From the NCBI GenBank assembly GCA_013362295.1, contig JABFWJ010000037.1, positions 1-7,948 of the forward strand: a DNA stretch of 7,948 nucleotides. The letters are read 5' to 3'. Source of the DNA: Thermoleophilia bacterium. Lineage in GTDB: Bacteria; Actinomycetota; Thermoleophilia; Gaiellales; Gaiellaceae. Below are positions 4,827 through 7,948 of the stretch, piece after piece. The translations under genes and the position numbers were made by a program. The notes under the pieces were generated by a model, which saw nothing but the letters and a program-made list of their open reading frames with translations, searched no databases and had not been told where the DNA came from. Each line of letters starts with the position of its first letter. Position 1 is the first letter of the stretch.

Positions 4827-5837
4827 ATGACGGCGACCGCAGTGAGCAGCCGCGTCCTCGCGGCGCCCGTCTTCCACGGGATCTGGGGCTTCGTGCTGCG
4901 GCGCATGCTGCTCGGGCTGCTGACGCTGCTGCTCGTCTCGGTCGTCGTCTTCGCCGCGACGCAGGCCCTACCGGGCGACCCGGCGCGCGCGATCCTCGGT
5001 CGCAACGCCACACCCGACGCGCTGAAGGCGCTCCGCACGCAGCTGCATCTCGGCCAGCCGGTGACCCGGCAGTACTTCCACTGGCTCGGAGGCTTCACCC
5101 GCGGCGACCTCGGCCACTCGCTGGCGGCGCGGGGCGAGCCCGTGACGACGCTGATCGGCACGCGCGTCGTGAATTCCGCGTTCCTGATGCTCTTCGCGGC
5201 GCTGGTCAGCATCCCGCTCTCGATCATTCTCGGCGCGGTCTCGGCGCGACGTCGCGACGGACCGTTCGATCATGCGACGTCGGTGTTGATGCTCGCGCTT
5301 GCAGCGCTGCCCGAGTTCGTCGTCGCGATCGCGCTCGTCGTCCTCTTCGGGACGACGGTCTTTCACTGGCTGCCGGCGGTGTCGCTGATCCCGCCGGGTG
5401 AGTCGCCGCTCAGCCATCTCTCCGTACTTGTCCTGCCGACAACCGCGCTCGTGCTCGCCGTGACCCCGTACATCGCGCGGATCATGCGCGCGTCGATGGT
5501 GGAGGTACTCGAGAGCGACTTCGTCGAGATGGCGAGGCTGAAGGGGATGCCGGAGCAGAAGGTGGTCTGGCGTCACGCCGTGCCGAACGCGATCGCACCT
5601 GCGATCCAGGTGATCGCGCTCAACCTCGCGTATCTCGCCGGCGGCATCGTCGTCGTCGAGTTCGTCTTCGGCTACCCCGGCATCGGCGCCGGCTTCGTGG
5701 ACGCCGTCGCGAACCGCGACCTGCCGGTCGTGCAGGCGCTCGCCATCCTGATCGCCGCCGTCTACGTCGTGCTGAACGTCTGCGCCGACGTCGCGACGAT
5801 CCTCGTCAGCCCCCGCCTCAGGACCTCGCTCAAGTGA
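4827..5837 (+). CDS. ABC transporter permease, DppB/OppB-like
   Basis: First membrane subunit of the importer, 336 residues. About six hydrophobic segments are visible (roughly 27-45, 115-138, 151-176, 199-218, 259-281, 303-324). The LPGDP motif typical of DppB-type permeases lies at 48-52 after the first segment. The cytoplasmic EAA loop that docks on the ATPase is at about 234-254 (EMARLKGMPEQKVVW, then RHAVPN). ATG 4827 is preferred because GAAGG (4814-4818) lies 8 bases upstream; GTG 4818 in the same frame would add three residues and overlap that site. The TGA overlaps the next permease's GTG by 4 nt, indicating coupled, stoichiometric synthesis. The family is clear, the substrate unknown. 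Confidence 0.93.
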   Translation: MTATAVSSRVLAAPVFHGIWGFVLRRMLLGLLTLLLVSVVVFAATQALPGDPARAILGRNATPDALKALRTQLHLGQPVTRQYFHWLGGFTRGDLGHSLAARGEPVTTLIGTRVVNSAFLMLFAALVSIPLSIILGAVSARRRDGPFDHATSVLMLALAALPEFVVAIALVVLFGTTVFHWLPAVSLIPPGESPLSHLSVLVLPTTALVLAVTPYIARIMRASMVEVLESDFVEMARLKGMPEQKVVWRHAVPNAIAPAIQVIALNLAYLAGGIVVVEFVFGYPGIGAGFVDAVANRDLPVVQALAILIAAVYVVLNVCADVATILVSPRLRTSLK

Positions 5838-6742
5838 GCGGCTCGGTCGCTGCTCCAACGGCCGTCCCGGCCGGCGCGGCTCGGCCGCGGCGCCAGCGCC
5901 CGGTCGTCCTGCTGCTCCGCCGCGCCGGCCGCCTCGGCAGGACGAGGGTCGGCCTCGTCCTCGTGCTCGTGCTCGTCGGGACGGCGATCTTCGGACCGTT
6001 CTTCGCCCCCCACGCGCCGTCCGAGTTCGTGAGCCTCCCCTATGCGCATCCGTCGTCCGCGACGTTGCTCGGCACCGACCACATCGGAGGGGACGTGCTC
6101 AGCCGCTTCCTCTGGGGCGGCCGCTCGGTGCTCGGCCTCTCCGTCGCGGCAACGGCGATCGGCCTGGTGCTCGGCGCGGCCATCGGGCTCGTGGCGGCGT
6201 ACTCGCGGTCGATCCTCGACGACGTGCTGATGCGCGGGATGGACGTCGTGCTCGCGTTCCCGTCGATCGTCCTGGCGCTCGTCGCCGTCGCGACCGTCGG
6301 GCCGAAGATCTGGCTGCTCGTGCTGGTGGTGGGTCTGACCACCGCGCCGCGCGTCGCGCGTGTCACGCGGGGCGCCTCGGTCGAGATCGTCGAGCGCGAC
6401 TTCGTGCAGGCGGCCGAGGCGATCGGCGAGTCGCGCTTCAAGATCCTGGTCGGCGAGGTCCTGCCGAACATCACGAGCACGCTCCTCGTCGAGGCGAGCC
6501 TCCGTCTGACCTACTCGATCGGCCTGATCGCGGGCCTGAGCTTCCTCGGCTTCGGACTGCAACCGCCCGACGCCGACTGGGGCCTGATGATCAACGAGAA
6601 CCGCCAGGGCCTGACGATCCAGCCGTGGGGCGTCGTCCTGCCGGTGCTCGCGATCGCGCTCCTGACGATCGGGACGAGCCTGATCGGCGACGGTCTGTCA
6701 CGCGCCGCGGCCGGCATCGACCGCGGGGGGATCGAGGAATGA
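5834..6742 (+). CDS. ABC transporter permease, DppC/OppC-like
   Basis: Second membrane subunit, 302 residues, pairing with the DppB-like protein. A basic cytoplasmic N-terminus (Arg-rich, 18-36) leads into a first membrane segment at about 38-57. LGTDHIGGDVLSR (79-91) is the DppC-type motif after TM1; the usual Arg after the first Gly (GRD) is Gly here. The EAA loop is at about 192-212 (QAAEAIGESRF, then KILVGEVLPN), and LSFLGFGLQPPDADWG (235-250) is the conserved late segment of OppC-type permeases. GTG 5834 overlaps the preceding TGA, and the own TGA overlaps the ATG of the ATPase gene (ATGA). No separate promoter is seen. Expression therefore depends on the upstream operon. Confidence 0.93.
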   Translation: MSGSVAAPTAVPAGAARPRRQRPVVLLLRRAGRLGRTRVGLVLVLVLVGTAIFGPFFAPHAPSEFVSLPYAHPSSATLLGTDHIGGDVLSRFLWGGRSVLGLSVAATAIGLVLGAAIGLVAAYSRSILDDVLMRGMDVVLAFPSIVLALVAVATVGPKIWLLVLVVGLTTAPRVARVTRGASVEIVERDFVQAAEAIGESRFKILVGEVLPNITSTLLVEASLRLTYSIGLIAGLSFLGFGLQPPDADWGLMINENRQGLTIQPWGVVLPVLAIALLTIGTSLIGDGLSRAAAGIDRGGIEE

Positions 6743-7948
6743 CGACGCCGGTGCTGGAGGTCGAGGACCTTCGCGTCGAGGTCGAGGGCCGCAGCGCGGA
6801 CATCGTCGACGACATCTCGTTCACGATCGAAGCCGGTGAGGTGCTGGGCCTCGTCGGCGAGTCCGGCTCCGGCAAGTCGACGATCGGCCTCGCGGTGCTC
6901 GGCCACACGCGCCGGGGCGCCGCGATCGTGAGCGGCGCGGTCCGCATCGAGGGACGCGACATCCTGCGCCTCTCGGAACGGCAGCGGCGTGCGCTGCGCG
7001 GGCGCACCGTCTCGTACGTCCCGCAGGACCCGGCCTCTGCGCTCAACCCGGGACTGCGGATCCGGACGCAACTCGAGGAGATCCTGGAGGCGCACGGCTG
7101 GGGAGAGTCACGGCTCGCCCGAGCGGCGCGGCTCGCGCAGATGCTGGACGAGGTGCTGCTCCCGAAGGACGACAAGTTCCTCAGTCGCTACCCGCACCAG
7201 CTGTCGGGCGGCCAGCAGCAGCGGGTTGGGCTCGCGATGGCGTTCGCGTGCCGCCCGCGGGTGATCGTGCTCGACGAGCCGACAACGGGCCTCGACGTGA
7301 CGACCCAGCGGCATGTGCTGAGCACGGTGCGCGACCTCTGCAGCGCCCACGGGGTCGCTGCGCTCTACGTGAGCCACGACCTCGCGGTCGTCGCGTCGCT
7401 CGCCGACCGCGTCGCCGTGATGTACGCGGGCCGCATCGTCGAGAACGGACCGGAGCGCGTGCTGTTCCGCGGCGCTGCGCATCCCTACACCCGCCGGCTG
7501 ATCGAGGCGATCCCCGAGATGTCCGGCCGGCACGCGCTCGAGGGCATCGCGGGAACGGCGCCGCGGCCGGGGCAGCGGCCCGCGGGCTGCTTCTTCGCAC
7601 CGCGCTGCCGAGAGGCGATCGAGGCGTGCGTCGAAGCGTTCCCGCCGGTGGAGCGCGTGTCCGAGCAGCACACCGTGCGCTGCATCCGCCACGCGCACGT
7701 GCTCGCGGGCGCGGCGCAGGCGCGCCGGCCCGCGGCGGAGCTGCCCGCGGCGGAGACGGACGCCGCGCTCGTCCGGATCAGAGGCGTCAACGCGACTCAC
7801 GGTGAGCGGCAGGTGCTCTTCGACATCGACCTCACCGTTCAACCCCGCCAGTGCGTCGCGCTCGTCGGCGAGTCGGGATCGGGCAAGACGACCCTCGCCC
7901 GGTGCATCGCGGGGCTCCACCGCAGCTTCTCCGGCGAGATTGCGCTGC
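6739..7948 (+). CDS. Fused double-ATPase of the Dpp/Opp-type ABC importer (3' end outside window)
   Basis: Energises the importer. ATG 6739 overlaps the DppC-like stop, and 403 codons are visible before the window ends. The first nucleotide-binding domain is complete: Walker A G40-ESGSGKS, Q-loop Q96, signature LSGGQ (155-159), Walker B VIVLDE (175-180) and switch H213. It is followed by the oligopeptide-transporter C-terminal region (H248-P-Y-T, PF08352) with four cysteines, C284, C290, C297 and C315, spaced as in DppD-type proteins that can hold an iron-sulfur cluster. An Ala/Arg/Pro/Glu-rich linker (about 322-342) then leads into a second domain with its own Walker A, G377-ESGSGKT. The frame is open to the edge, so this is a DppD-DppF type fusion (as in GsiA/YejF) rather than two genes. 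How the second half ends cannot be seen. Confidence 0.92.
   Translation, partial: MTTPVLEVEDLRVEVEGRSADIVDDISFTIEAGEVLGLVGESGSGKSTIGLAVLGHTRRGAAIVSGAVRIEGRDILRLSERQRRALRGRTVSYVPQDPASALNPGLRIRTQLEEILEAHGWGESRLARAARLAQMLDEVLLPKDDKFLSRYPHQLSGGQQQRVGLAMAFACRPRVIVLDEPTTGLDVTTQRHVLSTVRDLCSAHGVAALYVSHDLAVVASLADRVAVMYAGRIVENGPERVLFRGAAHPYTRRLIEAIPEMSGRHALEGIAGTAPRPGQRPAGCFFAPRCREAIEACVEAFPPVERVSEQHTVRCIRHAHVLAGAAQARRPAAELPAAETDAALVRIRGVNATHGERQVLFDIDLTVQPRQCVALVGESGSGKTTLARCIAGLHRSFSGEIAL

Noticed and set aside
3068..5227. Long minus-strand open frame (719 residues) across the binding protein and permease
   Set aside because: It is a GC-rich antisense shadow: Arg/Val/Asp-rich low-complexity translation without motifs, opposite a clearly recognisable family 5 binding protein and DppB-like permease.

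Overview
This is a GC-rich (roughly two-thirds G+C) bacterial window with strong GC preference at third codon positions, many GTG/TTG starts, promoters that look leaderless and 4-nt gene overlaps. The character of the proteins (a compact actinobacterial-type EstB-like serine hydrolase, a 'DCDVH' amidohydrolase, an SREELLK-type leader on the binding protein) suggests a high-GC actinobacterium, possibly a soil Thermoleophilia relative. That placement is inference from style, not from a marker gene.

Layout: (1) Bases 3-206 hold the C-terminal end of an unrecognised plus-strand protein. (2) Bases 207-546 are a convergent intergenic region with no confident gene. It contains two copies of a near-perfect palindrome 42 bp apart, a GC hairpin, and a short stretch that reads like the relict start of a membrane transporter. 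(3) A serine hydrolase of the beta-lactamase/EstB class is on the minus strand (547-1572). (4) Back to back with it, only about 19 bp away, a metal-dependent amidohydrolase/decarboxylase-type gene starts on the plus strand (1592-2692). Its stop overlaps the start of a small stand-alone Rieske [2Fe-2S] protein (2689-3048). (5) After a 94-bp gap with a candidate promoter comes a peptide/opine/nickel (Dpp/Opp-type) ABC importer: binding protein (3143-4774), a strong intercistronic hairpin, permeases DppB-like (4827-5837) and DppC-like (5834-6742), and a fused double-ATPase gene (6739 onward) that runs off the end of the window.

Taken together, this reads as an uptake-plus-catabolism cluster. The ABC system would import a small amide-, peptide- or ester-like compound. 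The serine hydrolase could cleave an ester or amide bond, and the amidohydrolase could hydrolyse or decarboxylate the product. The Rieske protein could pass electrons to an oxygenase that is not in this window. The substrate cannot be read from the sequence. The individual gene families are ordinary; the less ordinary points are the palindrome pair between convergent genes, the compressed divergent promoter pair, the orphan Rieske protein and the degenerate twin-arginine-like leader.
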